DNA of 64,000 nt, taken from assembly GCF_000744095.1 (NCBI RefSeq), contig NZ_JQLI01000001.1:2108001-2172000 (forward strand). Reading direction: 5' to 3'. Shown here one piece after another: positions 39,801-47,056 of this stretch (positions within the stretch are counted from its first letter, which is position 1; every line of letters starts with the position of its first letter). The translations under genes were made by a program, and so were the position numbers. The DNA is from Cupriavidus necator A5-1 (GTDB lineage Bacteria; Pseudomonadota; Gammaproteobacteria; Burkholderiales; Burkholderiaceae). The notes beneath the pieces were generated by a model. The model made no database searches. It was not told the origin of the DNA and saw only the letters and a list, made by a program, of their open reading frames with translations.

Positions 39801-40005
39801 GTTCCCGATGGCGATCTCGCGCGCTATCGGCTCGGAGACGCAGCGCCCGCTGGCGATCGTCATCATCGGCGGCCTGATTACCGCCACGGTGCTGACGCTG
39901 ATCGTGCTGCCGACGCTTTATGAATGGATGGTGGGGCGCAACTGGCCGGACGAGGAGGGCGAGGCGGCTGACGAAAACGTGTTGACGCCGTGTATTTCAG
40001 GCTGA
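36883..40005 (+). CDS. Heavy-metal efflux RND transporter (CzcA-like, HME family)
   Basis: 1040 residues with the two-fold RND layout: 12 membrane helices and two large periplasmic loops. Helix IV carries D393, D399 and E406 in DFGIIVDGAVIVVEN, the proton-relay signature of divalent-cation (Co/Zn/Cd) HME pumps rather than the monovalent Cu/Ag type. It drives export from periplasm to outside using protons. It starts 13 bases after the adaptor stop. No czcD, czcRS or cnr-type regulator lies beside it, so control must be from elsewhere. The exact metal is inferred from the motif only. Confidence 0.93.
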   Translation: MISRIVSFALHQKLFVWLGLLIFVGGGLAAFKNLPIEAFPDVSDIQVNVITLYPGRAAEEVERQVTIPIETALAGTPNAVRVFSHTQFGLSFMMVTFNDKATDVTARQQILERLRSVDLPDGVHPDLAPLSTAIGEIYRFRLTGKGYTAQELRTLQDWVVEKNLRQVPGIADLVTIGGTIKQYEVNPNLARMRDAKISLSQLFTALQRANANAGGGSVAHGRQQFLLRSLGSFRTSADIANVVVAENNGTPILVKDIAEVRIGSAPPQGLMGQDNEDDIVSGIVVMRKGENPSLVLEALKKKIELLDDQILPKGVKIVPYYDRSTLIDKTLHTVFGNLVEGALLVMAVLYLFLANVRAAAIVALVIPLALMSTFIGLTWVGIPANLLSLGAMDFGIIVDGAVIVVENIFKRLGELKEQQIQDSKARLHAILLATTEVGRPTVFSMVIIIAAHIPIFTLQRHEGKIFAPMAYTVTGALIGSLIISLTVVPLLCHLLLKKNIAHDDNFVVRYCKRLYEPMLAWALDHKKLVIGVAVGLLVATVGVGKFLGSEFLPELDEGSMWVSFDLPASVSVDEAREQARLLRSVIRKTPEVNTTISKVGRPDDGTDPKLINTVEILVDLKGEKQWRDGYDKRRIIGEIDHNLRQLPGIEPNFSQPVRDNILESISQIKGQIVIKVQSDSLEHNKKVADQILANVQSVKGVMRAFIDRDGELPQYVLDFDRAQAARYGINVADVQDLMETALAGKAATELWEGEKHFSVAVRLRPSERALPNLPNIFMQTADGAQVPLSQLVSFRAASGAMNISRENGQRTTSIGIFIRDRDMGSVVKDMQALVAKNVKAEDVKISWSGEFENQERAMARLAIVVPLSVLVIFLLLFNAFKSFKSATLIISNIPFALIGGVFALFLTGIPLSVSAAIGFIALFGQAVLNGVVMVTYFNQLRDEGMPVRQAVLTGSMDRLRTVLMTALLAMLGLFPMAISRAIGSETQRPLAIVIIGGLITATVLTLIVLPTLYEWMVGRNWPDEEGEAADENVLTPCISG

Positions 40006-40380
40006 CGAGTTTGGGTGCTCCAAAGCCGCCCGAGCTAGCCTAAGGCCCGCCCTCACCCCCCTCTCCCGCAAGCGGGAGGGGGGGCCTCCTTCAAGCGGTG
40101 CCGGCCTTGGCGAGCGCGCAGGCAGGTACCAGCGCCCAGATACCTGTCTCACGTCACAGACATGACGTGCCGACCGCGCCCTCCCTTTTCGCAACCCGGT
40201 GCATCCCCTCCCGTGTGCCTCCCCCGAATCGCTATGTCGGAATAGTCTGACGCGCCTTTCGGAGCCCATCGCCTGCTTCCCATCCCCCCCGACTCCTACT
40301 CTGTACATACGGCGTGGCCAGCAGCGTAGCCGCCGGCCCCTCATGCGTACCTTACGCATTCACCCGGAAAGGAGTTCGAC
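40006..40380. other. Intergenic region with a palindromic hairpin at 40061-40080
   Basis: Close after the pump gene, a GC-rich hairpin (CTCCCGC-AA-GCGGGAG core within C- and G-runs, about 40056-40084) resembles the repeats at 46383 and 55207. It may serve as terminator or mRNA stabiliser. The rest contains no supported gene. The promoter of the following gene should lie near 40290-40350, but is not clear. Confidence 0.55.
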
Positions 40381-40962
40381 ATGATGAAGAAATGGCTGAC
40401 TGCAGCAGTGTGTTCGATGATGATTGCCGCCCCGGCGGGCTTTGCCCTGGCGCAAACGACGACTGCTGGATCCAAAGCGGATTATGACGCCGCGGTGAAG
40501 CAGGCGGACGCGGACTACAAGGCTGCCTCCGCCAAGTGTAACGCGATGAAGGACAACGCCAAGGACGTGTGCAAGGCCGAAGCCAAGCGCGACCGCGACG
40601 TGGCCAAGGCCCAGGCGGAAGCCCGCCGCGATGGCACGCAAAAGTCGATGGCAAAGGCGGAGAAGACCAAGGCCGACCGCGACTATGACGTTGCCAAGGA
40701 AATGTGCGACGACAAGAAGGGCAACGACAAGGACGTTTGCAAGAAGGACGCCAAGGCCGCCCATGAAAAAGCCCTGATGGCAGCCAAGGTCGACAAGGCT
40801 GCCGCGACCGGTTCGCGCGCGGATGTGGCCGAAGCCCGCGCCGACGCGAAGAAGGACGCCACCGACGCCGCCTACAAGGCCGACAAGGAACGTTGCGACG
40901 CGATGTCGGGCGATGCCAAGGACAAGTGCCAGGCTGACGTCAAGGCCAAGTACGCCAAGTAA
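40381..40962 (+). CDS. Exported lysine/alanine-rich protein with three Cys-x10-Cys repeats
   Basis: 193 residues. A signal peptide (about 1-25, FALAQ) precedes a highly charged helical mature protein. Three units share the pattern C-x10-C-K/Q-x-x-A/V-K: CNAMKDNAKDVCK, CDDKKGNDKDVCK and CDAMSGDAKDKCQ. Each pair could close a disulfide hairpin in the periplasm. GGAGTTCGAC precedes the ATG; the next codon is also ATG. Function unknown. It sits between a metal pump operon and a CsbD stress gene, so a role in envelope or metal stress is possible, but that is inference. Confidence 0.85.
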   Translation: MMKKWLTAAVCSMMIAAPAGFALAQTTTAGSKADYDAAVKQADADYKAASAKCNAMKDNAKDVCKAEAKRDRDVAKAQAEARRDGTQKSMAKAEKTKADRDYDVAKEMCDDKKGNDKDVCKKDAKAAHEKALMAAKVDKAAATGSRADVAEARADAKKDATDAAYKADKERCDAMSGDAKDKCQADVKAKYAK

Positions 40963-41082
40963 GCAGGCAGGCAAGCATGCGCTTGCCATCCCGCCAGCCG
41001 CTGGCGGACCGTTGACCGACTCACTCGCGCACGGGCCGCCGCTGGCGGCGGCCCGCACCGCCACCGCATGAAGGAGCAGATC

Positions 41083-41286
41083 ATGAACTGGGACCAGATC
41101 GAAGGCAAGTGGGAGCAGGCCAAGGGCAAGGTCAAGGAAAAGTGGGGCAAGCTCACCGACGACGATATCGCGCAGATCAACGGCAAGCGCGATCAGCTCG
41201 CCGGACGCATCCAGGAGCGCTATGGCTACACCAAGGAGCGCGCCGAGGAAGAGATGAAGGCCTGGGAGAACGACGTCCGCTGGTAA
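41083..41286 (+). CDS. CsbD-family stress protein
   Basis: 67 residues, opening MNWDQIEGKWEQAKGKVKEK and ending EEEMKAWENDVRW, the classic CsbD/YjbJ form. AAGGAG lies seven bases before the ATG, which selects it over an ATG five codons upstream. CsbD proteins are small, hydrophilic and abundant in stationary phase or general stress. Their molecular role is not known. It may be co-transcribed with the preceding exported protein (120-base gap) and ends at a strong terminator. Confidence 0.93.
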   Translation: MNWDQIEGKWEQAKGKVKEKWGKLTDDDIAQINGKRDQLAGRIQERYGYTKERAEEEMKAWENDVRW

Positions 41287-41308
41287 GCGGCGCGTGACAG
41301 CAGCAAGA

Positions 41309-41342
41309 CGGCGGGGCGCCAGCGGGCGCCCCGCCGTTTTTT
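41309..41342 (+). terminator. Rho-independent terminator after csbD-like gene
   Basis: A 12-base stem CGGCGGGGCGCC / GGCGCCCCGCCG with a four-base loop, followed by six T. The 280 bases beyond it, up to the kinase start, show no further gene or convincing promoter. Confidence 0.93.
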
Positions 41343-41623
41343 CTGCGTGCACGATACCCCCGGAACGAGGGGCGTTGTGGTGGATTAAGCGTGCGTTAGC
41401 TCAGAATGCAACCGAATGATGCACACGCTGCACGCGGAAGGCATACCATGTCACATCGCGGTCGAAAGCACGGTTGCGCGCACCTGCGCACCACTCGCGC
41501 TTTGCGCCGCGCACCTGTCAGGCGTCCCGCCGGCAACAGGCTGCATTGCGCGATCGCGATGCGGCGGACGGGGGCACGCCAGCCATCCGCCCGGCTTGCC
41601 TGGCCTGCCTTGTTGCTCTGCGT

Positions 41624-43048
41624 ATGTACGCTGCCTTGCCCGCCTTCGTCTCGTCCACCTTCCTCGGTTACGGCCTCTATGTGCTGGTGACCAAGGGGGT
41701 GACGCGCATCTCGGCGTCCTTCTTCTTGCTGTGCGTGACCACCTTCGCCTGGCAGGGGACGTGGGTGTTCCTGTTCCAGGCCGCGCATCCCGACGTCGCG
41801 CTGTTGCTGGCCCGGCTCGGCTACCTGTTCATCCTGTTCCTGCCGACCACCTTCTACCACTTTATCGCCGAGGTCACCGAGCGCCGCCAGGAGCGGCCGC
41901 TGCTGCTGGCCTCCTATGGCATGAGCCTGGTGCTGGCGATGCTGCTGCTGAGCACCGGGCAGGTGGTGTCGGGCTACTACACCTATTTCTTTGGCGAGTA
42001 TCCCAAGGCCGGGCCGCTGCATCCGCTGCACCTGCTGCAGACCGTGCTGGTGGCGCTGCGCAGCGCCTGGATCCTTGCGCAAGCGCGGCGCAATGCCGCG
42101 GCCGAACGCCGCAAGCGCTACAACCTGTGCCTGGTGGCGGTGGCGCTGTACTCGCTGGCGGCGGTCGACTACGCCGCCAACTACGGCGTCGCGTTCTATC
42201 CGCCGGGCGTGGTGTTCGTCGCGGCGAGCCTGGGCATGCTGGCGGTCAGCGTGGTGCGCTACGACCTGATGCACCCGTACTCGCTGGCGGCCACCGTCGC
42301 GCATGAAGTGCGCACGCCGCTGGCCACGATCCGCATGCAGGCGCAGGAACTGGCGCGCGCCTGGCCGCAGGTGCTGCAGGGCTACCGGCTGGCGGTCGAG
42401 CACGGGCTGTGCGAAGACCGCCTGCGGCCCGGGCAGCTGGAGCGCGTGTCGAGCCTGGTCGGCGCGATCACGCGCGAGGTCGACGGCACCAGCACCGTGA
42501 TCGACATGGCGCTGGCCTCGGTCACGCTGGAGCGGCTCGATCGCAGCACCTTTGCGCCGCACGGCATTGCCGATTGCGTGCATGCCGCGCTGGAGCGTTT
42601 TCCGTTCCAGGGCGAGGAGCGCGGCTGCGTGCAGGTGCGCGGCATCGACCATGACTGGCGCTTTGTCGGCTCCGACACGCTGCTGGTCTACGTGCTCTTC
42701 AACCTGCTGAAGAACGCGCTGCACGCGATCCGCGCGCGCGGCGCCGGTGGCGGCCGCATCGACATCACCGGCGCCACCGAAGGCCAGTACCACGTGATCC
42801 GCTTCCGCGACACCGGCCCCGGCATCCCCGCCGACGTGATGCCACGCATCTTCGATCCCTTCTTCTCCACCAAGGCCCATGGCAGTGGTGCGGGTCTCGG
42901 GCTGGCGTTCTGCCGGCGCGTGATCGAGACCTTCGGCGGACGCATCGACTGCGAGTCGGTGCCCGGCGAACACACCACCTTCACGCTACGGCTGCCGCGC
43001 TTCACTTCGATGGCAGACAGCCGCCTGCGCACCAGCACCGCCGGCTGA
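41624..43048 (+). CDS. Membrane sensor histidine kinase, CqsS/PhcS-like
   Basis: 474 residues. About six to seven hydrophobic segments fill residues 5-215, in place of a periplasmic domain. The H-box AATVAHEVRTPLATIRMQAQ has H227. A long insert follows before the ATPase domain: N-box LLKNALHAIRA, then DTGPGIPADVMPRIFDPFFS and GSGAGLGLAFCRRVIE. Such multi-helix sensors include CqsS and PhcS, which read quorum signals made from hydroxy-fatty acids. No response regulator lies nearby, so its partner is elsewhere. The ligand is not established. The start is uncertain, as upstream sequence is open and no good ribosome site is present. Confidence 0.8.
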   Translation: MYAALPAFVSSTFLGYGLYVLVTKGVTRISASFFLLCVTTFAWQGTWVFLFQAAHPDVALLLARLGYLFILFLPTTFYHFIAEVTERRQERPLLLASYGMSLVLAMLLLSTGQVVSGYYTYFFGEYPKAGPLHPLHLLQTVLVALRSAWILAQARRNAAAERRKRYNLCLVAVALYSLAAVDYAANYGVAFYPPGVVFVAASLGMLAVSVVRYDLMHPYSLAATVAHEVRTPLATIRMQAQELARAWPQVLQGYRLAVEHGLCEDRLRPGQLERVSSLVGAITREVDGTSTVIDMALASVTLERLDRSTFAPHGIADCVHAALERFPFQGEERGCVQVRGIDHDWRFVGSDTLLVYVLFNLLKNALHAIRARGAGGGRIDITGATEGQYHVIRFRDTGPGIPADVMPRIFDPFFSTKAHGSGAGLGLAFCRRVIETFGGRIDCESVPGEHTTFTLRLPRFTSMADSRLRTSTAG

Positions 43049-43132
43049 ACCGCGGCCGACGGCGCTGAATTCAAATGTCAGACCCGCCCGGTTTCAGCCG
43101 GACGCGGACTGGTTTGCCAACGCGTACGTCAA

Positions 43133-43630
43133 TCAGCTCGCAAATTCCGGCAGCGCCAGTTCATATTCCCTGACCCGCTCGATGATGCCCGCGGGAAAGC
43201 GCGAAATGCGCTTCTGCCGGTCGGCAAAGACGATTTGCTGGTAACCCAGCGAGACCGGCTTGCCGCCCACGCAGAAGCGGAACAGCAAATAGGCGGAGCA
43301 CTGCCTGACCTGGAAGGTATTCAGGTAGCAGTCCACGCGCTGGAACGGGAAGGTCTCCTCGACATACTCCTGGTGCGCGCGCTTGGTCACGAAGACGCCG
43401 CCCGCGGCCAGCAGGTTGTCGTGGATGCACTCATGGAACCAGCGCTCGCGGCAGACGCCCTGCCATTCGAAATAGCGCGCGAAGTAAGTGTTCATGAAGG
43501 CATTGGAATCCTTGAGGTAGATGTCGATCGCATGGTGGAAGGTCTTGTGCGTGCCTGACTCGAGCGCGCCGGCTTCGGGCAGGGCTGTAACGCGGTTGAG
43601 AACATGGGGGATCACGTCTCGCATCAACAT
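43133..43630 (-). CDS. Hotdog-fold acyl-CoA thioesterase-like protein
   Basis: 165 residues, start preceded by AAGGAG seven bases away. The central FMNTYFARYFEWQGVCRERW stretch fits the 4-hydroxybenzoyl-CoA-thioesterase-like hotdog family, where an acidic residue near the N-terminal helix is catalytic; here N/T replace the usual D, so activity is uncertain. The C-terminal half holds alternating strands (QVRQCSAYLLFRFCVGGKPV). It could act in polyketide or fatty-acyl chemistry. It converges with the kinase gene, and its promoter gap faces the GntR gene. Confidence 0.7.
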   Translation of the reverse strand: MLMRDVIPHVLNRVTALPEAGALESGTHKTFHHAIDIYLKDSNAFMNTYFARYFEWQGVCRERWFHECIHDNLLAAGGVFVTKRAHQEYVEETFPFQRVDCYLNTFQVRQCSAYLLFRFCVGGKPVSLGYQQIVFADRQKRISRFPAGIIERVREYELALPEFAS

Positions 43631-43859
43631 GGGTTGACTCCTTGAGATGGCTGCAAGCGGCAGCCACGCCTGCCCCGGGGAGGTCGGGGCATAGTGGCAT
43701 TCTGTCCGCTTGGCCATGGACGAGGAGGGCGCTGAAGTGGGGTTCCGGGCTACGCAAATGCGTGGTCTCTGAAGGGCAAAAAAACGCCGGATTTGCCGCT
43801 TATCGGAGGGCCCGCAACATGCGGGAATGACCCGGCGCACCATCGCGTTAACCCTAGTA
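43631..43859. other. Divergent intergenic region between thioesterase and GntR genes
   Basis: This gap contains the start signals for both genes. No other gene is supported. The part nearest the GntR gene is AT-rich and holds the dyad listed next. Confidence 0.4.
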
Positions 43860-43875
43860 GTCTAGATTTGTAGAC
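43860..43875 (+). promoter_or_regulatory. Candidate GntR operator
   Basis: GTCTA-GATTTG-TAGAC is a perfect five-base inverted repeat with a six-base centre, 74 bases before the GntR start. It is followed by TTTTATAAAGTC, a partial repeat and possible -10. HutC-type regulators bind dyads of this size; autoregulation is inferred. Confidence 0.55.
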
Positions 43876-43948
43876 TTTTATAAAGTCGTGTCGCTCCCGG
43901 GTCGCGGGGGCGCTCCCGCATTACCCCATCCCTCCGCCACCTCGCCGA

Positions 43949-44725
43949 ATGGCAGACACCGCTTCCGCCGAACTCCTGTCGCGCAGCCGCCAGCCGGTCT
44001 ATCTGCAGCTGGCCACCATCTTCCGCCGCCAGATCGAGAGCGGCGCCTGGCGCCAGGGCGAACGCATTCCCTCGCTGGACGAGCTGTGCCGCCAGTACGG
44101 CGTGGCGCGCATGACCATGCACCATGCCTTGTCGATGCTCGACGAAGAAGGGCTGGTCGAGCGCTCACGCGGACGCGGCACCTTCGTCAAGGCATCGTGC
44201 CGCGCGCGCCGCCAGGTGTCGCTGTCCACCAGCTGGGACGAGGCGGTGGCCGTGGGCGGGCAACTGGATACCGAGGCGATGGTGGAGTCGGCCGGCAACG
44301 TGCCGCTACCCGACGACCTCGGCATGCCGTGCAACGCCACGCGCGCGGCCGACTACCACTTCCTGCGCCGGCTGCACCGGCTCGACGGGCGGCCCTTCGC
44401 GGTGGGCGAGGTCTATATCGAGGCCGGCGTCTTTGCGCGCGAGCCCGAGGCCTTCCGGCACGGCGCCTCGGTGCCGGTGCTGGACCGCTTCCCGGGCCTG
44501 TCGGTCAGCACCGCGCGGCAACGCCTGTCGATCGTCGCGGCCGGCGCGGAGTCGGCCGGGGCGCTGGCGCTTGCCGTGGGCGCGCCGGTGGCCGAGCTGC
44601 GCCGCTTTGCCTGCGTGCCGCGTGGCGCAGGCGAGCTGATCGTCTATTACGCCCGCATCGAATTCCCGACCGAATTCGTCTGCCTGGATTTCGACTTGCT
44701 TGCGCCGCGAAAGCGCCGCGGCTGA
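43949..44725 (+). CDS. GntR-family regulator, HutC/UTRA subgroup
   Basis: 258 residues. The winged helix (about 15-85) shows PVYLQLATIFRRQIESGAWR, GERIPSLDELCRQYGVARMT and a wing LVERSRGRGTFV. The C-terminal UTRA ligand domain (about 100-250) has RRLHRLDGRPFAVGEVYIEA. Its effector is probably a substrate or intermediate of the next enzyme, a ThDP-dependent decarboxylase-like protein 43 bases downstream on the same strand. Confidence 0.92.
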   Translation: MADTASAELLSRSRQPVYLQLATIFRRQIESGAWRQGERIPSLDELCRQYGVARMTMHHALSMLDEEGLVERSRGRGTFVKASCRARRQVSLSTSWDEAVAVGGQLDTEAMVESAGNVPLPDDLGMPCNATRAADYHFLRRLHRLDGRPFAVGEVYIEAGVFAREPEAFRHGASVPVLDRFPGLSVSTARQRLSIVAAGAESAGALALAVGAPVAELRRFACVPRGAGELIVYYARIEFPTEFVCLDFDLLAPRKRRG

Positions 44726-44768
44726 GTCCCGCATCACCGATGCCAACCCGCCATACAAGAACCGAGAC

Positions 44769-46331
44769 ATGGACAATTCGCAACCGATGAACGGCGCCGA
44801 GAGCCTGGTCAAGACCCTGCTCGCGAACGGCGTGGACACCTGCTTTGCCAATCCCGGCACCAGCGAAATGCACTTCGTCGCGGCGCTGGACCGCATCCCG
44901 GGCATGCGCTGCGTGCTGGGCCTGTTCGAAGGCGTGGTCACCGGCGCGGCCGACGGCTATGCGCGCATGGCCGACAAGCCCGCCGCCACGCTGCTGCATT
45001 GCGGCCCGGGGCTGGCCAATGGTCTCGCCAACCTCCACAACGCGCGCCGCGCGCAGACGCCGGTGGTCAATATCATCGGCGACCAGGCCACCTACCATCG
45101 CCCGCTGGATGCGCCGCTGACCGCCGACACCGAGGGCTGGGCCCGTCCGGTCTCGGTGTGGACGCGCACCGCCACGCGCGCGGCCTCGGTCGGCGCCGAC
45201 GCCGTGGCCGCCGTGCAGGCCGCCTGCGCCGCGCCGGGTGGCGTCGCCAGCCTGATCTTGCCGTCCGACGTGTGCTGGGATGCCGGCGGCGTGGTAGCGG
45301 GTCCGCTGCCGCCGCTGGCCGTGCCCAAGGTTGCGCCCGACGCCGTGCAGCAGGCCGCGCGCGTGCTGCGCTCGGGCCAGCCCACGCTGGTCGTGCTGGC
45401 GGGCAGCGCGCTGCGCGAAGCGCCGCTGGCCGATGCGCACCGCATCGCCGCCGCCACCGGCGCGCGGCTGATCACGCCGATGTCCAATGCGCGCGTCTCG
45501 CGCGGACGCGGGCGCCTGGCGGTGGACCGCGTGCCGTATTCGGGCGACGTGGCGCGCGACAAGCTCGCCGGCATCCGCAACGTGATCCTGGTGGGCGCGC
45601 CGGCGCCGGTGACTTTCTTCGCCTATCCGGGCAAGTCGCCGCGGCCGTATCCGGAAGATGCGGTGGTGCATGTGCTGGCGCGGCCCGAGGAAGACCTGGC
45701 CGAGGCGCTGGCGCGGCTGGCCGATGAGGTCGGCGCGCGTCATGTGGCGCTGCCCGCTACCGATACATCCGCGCGCGCCGAGCCGGCGCGCGGTGCGGTT
45801 ACGTCCGAGAACGTGGCGCGCACGCTGAGCGCGCTGCTGCCGGAACAGGCCATCGTGGTGGAGGAGAGCGTCAGCTTCGGTCGTGCGTTCTATCCCGGCA
45901 CGGTCCACGCCGCGCCGCACGACTGGCTGCAGCTGACTGGCGGCGCCATCGGCGATGGCCTGCCGCTGGCGGTGGGCGCGGCAGTGGCGGCGCCGGACCG
46001 GCGCGTGGTGTCGCTGCAGGCGGACGGCTCGGCGATGTACACGCTGCAGTCGCTGTGGACCATGGCGCGCGAAAAGCTCGATGTGACTGTGGTGCTGCTG
46101 GCGAATCGCCAGTACGCGATCCTGCTGGGGGAGCTGGCGGGCGTGGGGGCGAATCCGGGGAAGACGGCGATGGATATGCTGGACATCGGCAATCCGGACC
46201 TCGACTGGGTCAAGCTGGCCAATGGCATGGGGGTGGACGGGGCGCGGGCGACGGATATGGAGAGCTTTGCGGATCTGTTCCGGATGGCCAACGGGCGCAA
46301 GGGGCCGTTCTTGATTGAGTTGGTGATTTGA
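44769..46331 (+). CDS. ThDP-dependent enzyme (acetolactate synthase large subunit-like / benzoylformate decarboxylase-like)
   Basis: 520 residues. It has the three-domain layout: PYR domain with catalytic glutamate E54 (GLFEGVVTGAADGYARM), a central domain, and the PP domain with the ThDP/Mg motif beginning QADGSAMYTLQSLWTM and ending at LLANRQYAIL. Length and lack of a quinone- or FAD-type tail fit 2-oxoacid decarboxylases such as benzoylformate decarboxylase, but IlvB-like carboligases are equally related. It is controlled presumably by the adjacent GntR. The following gene pair (DUF35, thiolase-like) lies beyond a repeat-filled gap and has its own start signals. Confidence 0.88.
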   Translation: MDNSQPMNGAESLVKTLLANGVDTCFANPGTSEMHFVAALDRIPGMRCVLGLFEGVVTGAADGYARMADKPAATLLHCGPGLANGLANLHNARRAQTPVVNIIGDQATYHRPLDAPLTADTEGWARPVSVWTRTATRAASVGADAVAAVQAACAAPGGVASLILPSDVCWDAGGVVAGPLPPLAVPKVAPDAVQQAARVLRSGQPTLVVLAGSALREAPLADAHRIAAATGARLITPMSNARVSRGRGRLAVDRVPYSGDVARDKLAGIRNVILVGAPAPVTFFAYPGKSPRPYPEDAVVHVLARPEEDLAEALARLADEVGARHVALPATDTSARAEPARGAVTSENVARTLSALLPEQAIVVEESVSFGRAFYPGTVHAAPHDWLQLTGGAIGDGLPLAVGAAVAAPDRRVVSLQADGSAMYTLQSLWTMAREKLDVTVVLLANRQYAILLGELAGVGANPGKTAMDMLDIGNPDLDWVKLANGMGVDGARATDMESFADLFRMANGRKGPFLIELVI

Positions 46332-46660
46332 ATCTTGCAGGGCCGGAGTGGGGCGAGGACGTCCGCTCCACCACAAACCGGTCCCTCTCCCGCTCGCGGG
46401 AGAGGGATAGGGAGAGGGCAGGGCTGTGCGGGCCAGTACGCGTCCTCGCTATGCAAGCGCTTGCCCTCTCCCCCGGCCCCTCTCCCGCAAGCGGGAGAGG
46501 GGAGCAAACAGCGGGCGCATGAAGGCTTTGCGACGAGCTTTTTGCATTCAGTAATCCACCCTTCCGCAGAAGCGAATTGCTGCAACGCAAAGACTGCGGC
46601 ACTCTCGTAGCCGTGCCATGGAATGCCCATGGCGGCACCATCAAAAGTGAAGGAGACTCC
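46332..46660. repeat. Composite palindromic repeat (REP-like) after the ThDP-enzyme gene
   Basis: Two hairpins in this gap, CCCTCTCCCGC-TC-GCGGGAGAGGG (46383-46406) and CCCCTCTCCCGC-AA-GCGGGAGAGGGG (46477-46502), are about 70 bases apart and separated by inverted GAGAGGGC / GCCCTCTC stretches. The same arrangement appears at 55207-55330. The remaining gap (46503-46660) shows no gene; a good ribosome site AAGGAG at 46650 belongs to the next gene. Confidence 0.8.
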
Positions 46661-47053
46661 ATGCCCCACCAGGAAGCGGAGGCGGGTCCGGACAAGGTCT
46701 ATGCGGAAATGCTCGCCGCAGGCCAGTTCCGCATCCAGCATTGCCAGGACTGCCAGCGCCACGTGTTTTTCCCGCGCAATATCTGCCCGCACTGCGGCGG
46801 CGACACCCTTGCCTGGGTCGAGCCCAAGGGCACCGGCACGGTCTACTCCACCAGCGTGATCCGCCGCAAGCCGGATGCCGGTGGCGACTACAACGTCGTG
46901 CTGGTCGACCTGGACGAAGGCGTGCGCATGATGAGCCGGGTGGAAGGCATCGCGCCGGCCAGCGTGCGCATCGGCATGCGCGTGAAGGCGCGCGTGGCGC
47001 AGGGCAAGGAAGGCGAGGCCGCTCTCGTCGTGTTCGATCCGGTGGAGGGCTGA
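46661..47053 (+). CDS. DUF35 OB-fold/zinc-ribbon acyl-CoA-associated protein
   Basis: 130 residues, start preceded by AAGGAG. Zinc-ribbon cysteines C28, C31, C42 and C45 lie in HCQDCQRHVFFPRNICPHCG, followed by an OB-fold (GTGTVYSTSVIRRKPDAGGD onward). DUF35 proteins act as partners of thiolase-like SCP2 proteins, sometimes forming aldolase or acyltransferase complexes that act on CoA esters. The thiolase-like gene follows three bases after the stop, which supports a complex. Confidence 0.93.
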   Translation: MPHQEAEAGPDKVYAEMLAAGQFRIQHCQDCQRHVFFPRNICPHCGGDTLAWVEPKGTGTVYSTSVIRRKPDAGGDYNVVLVDLDEGVRMMSRVEGIAPASVRIGMRVKARVAQGKEGEAALVVFDPVEG

Positions 47054-47056
47054 GCC

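Noticed and set aside
44505..46376. A 623-codon frame antisense to the ThDP enzyme gene
   Set aside because: It is a shadow frame: rich in Arg, His and Gly, with no start signal and no motif.
46383..46502. Repeated hairpins read as a CRISPR array
   Set aside because: Only two units per site, no regular spacers, no cas genes, and the same composite occurs at 55207; REP-like elements fit better.
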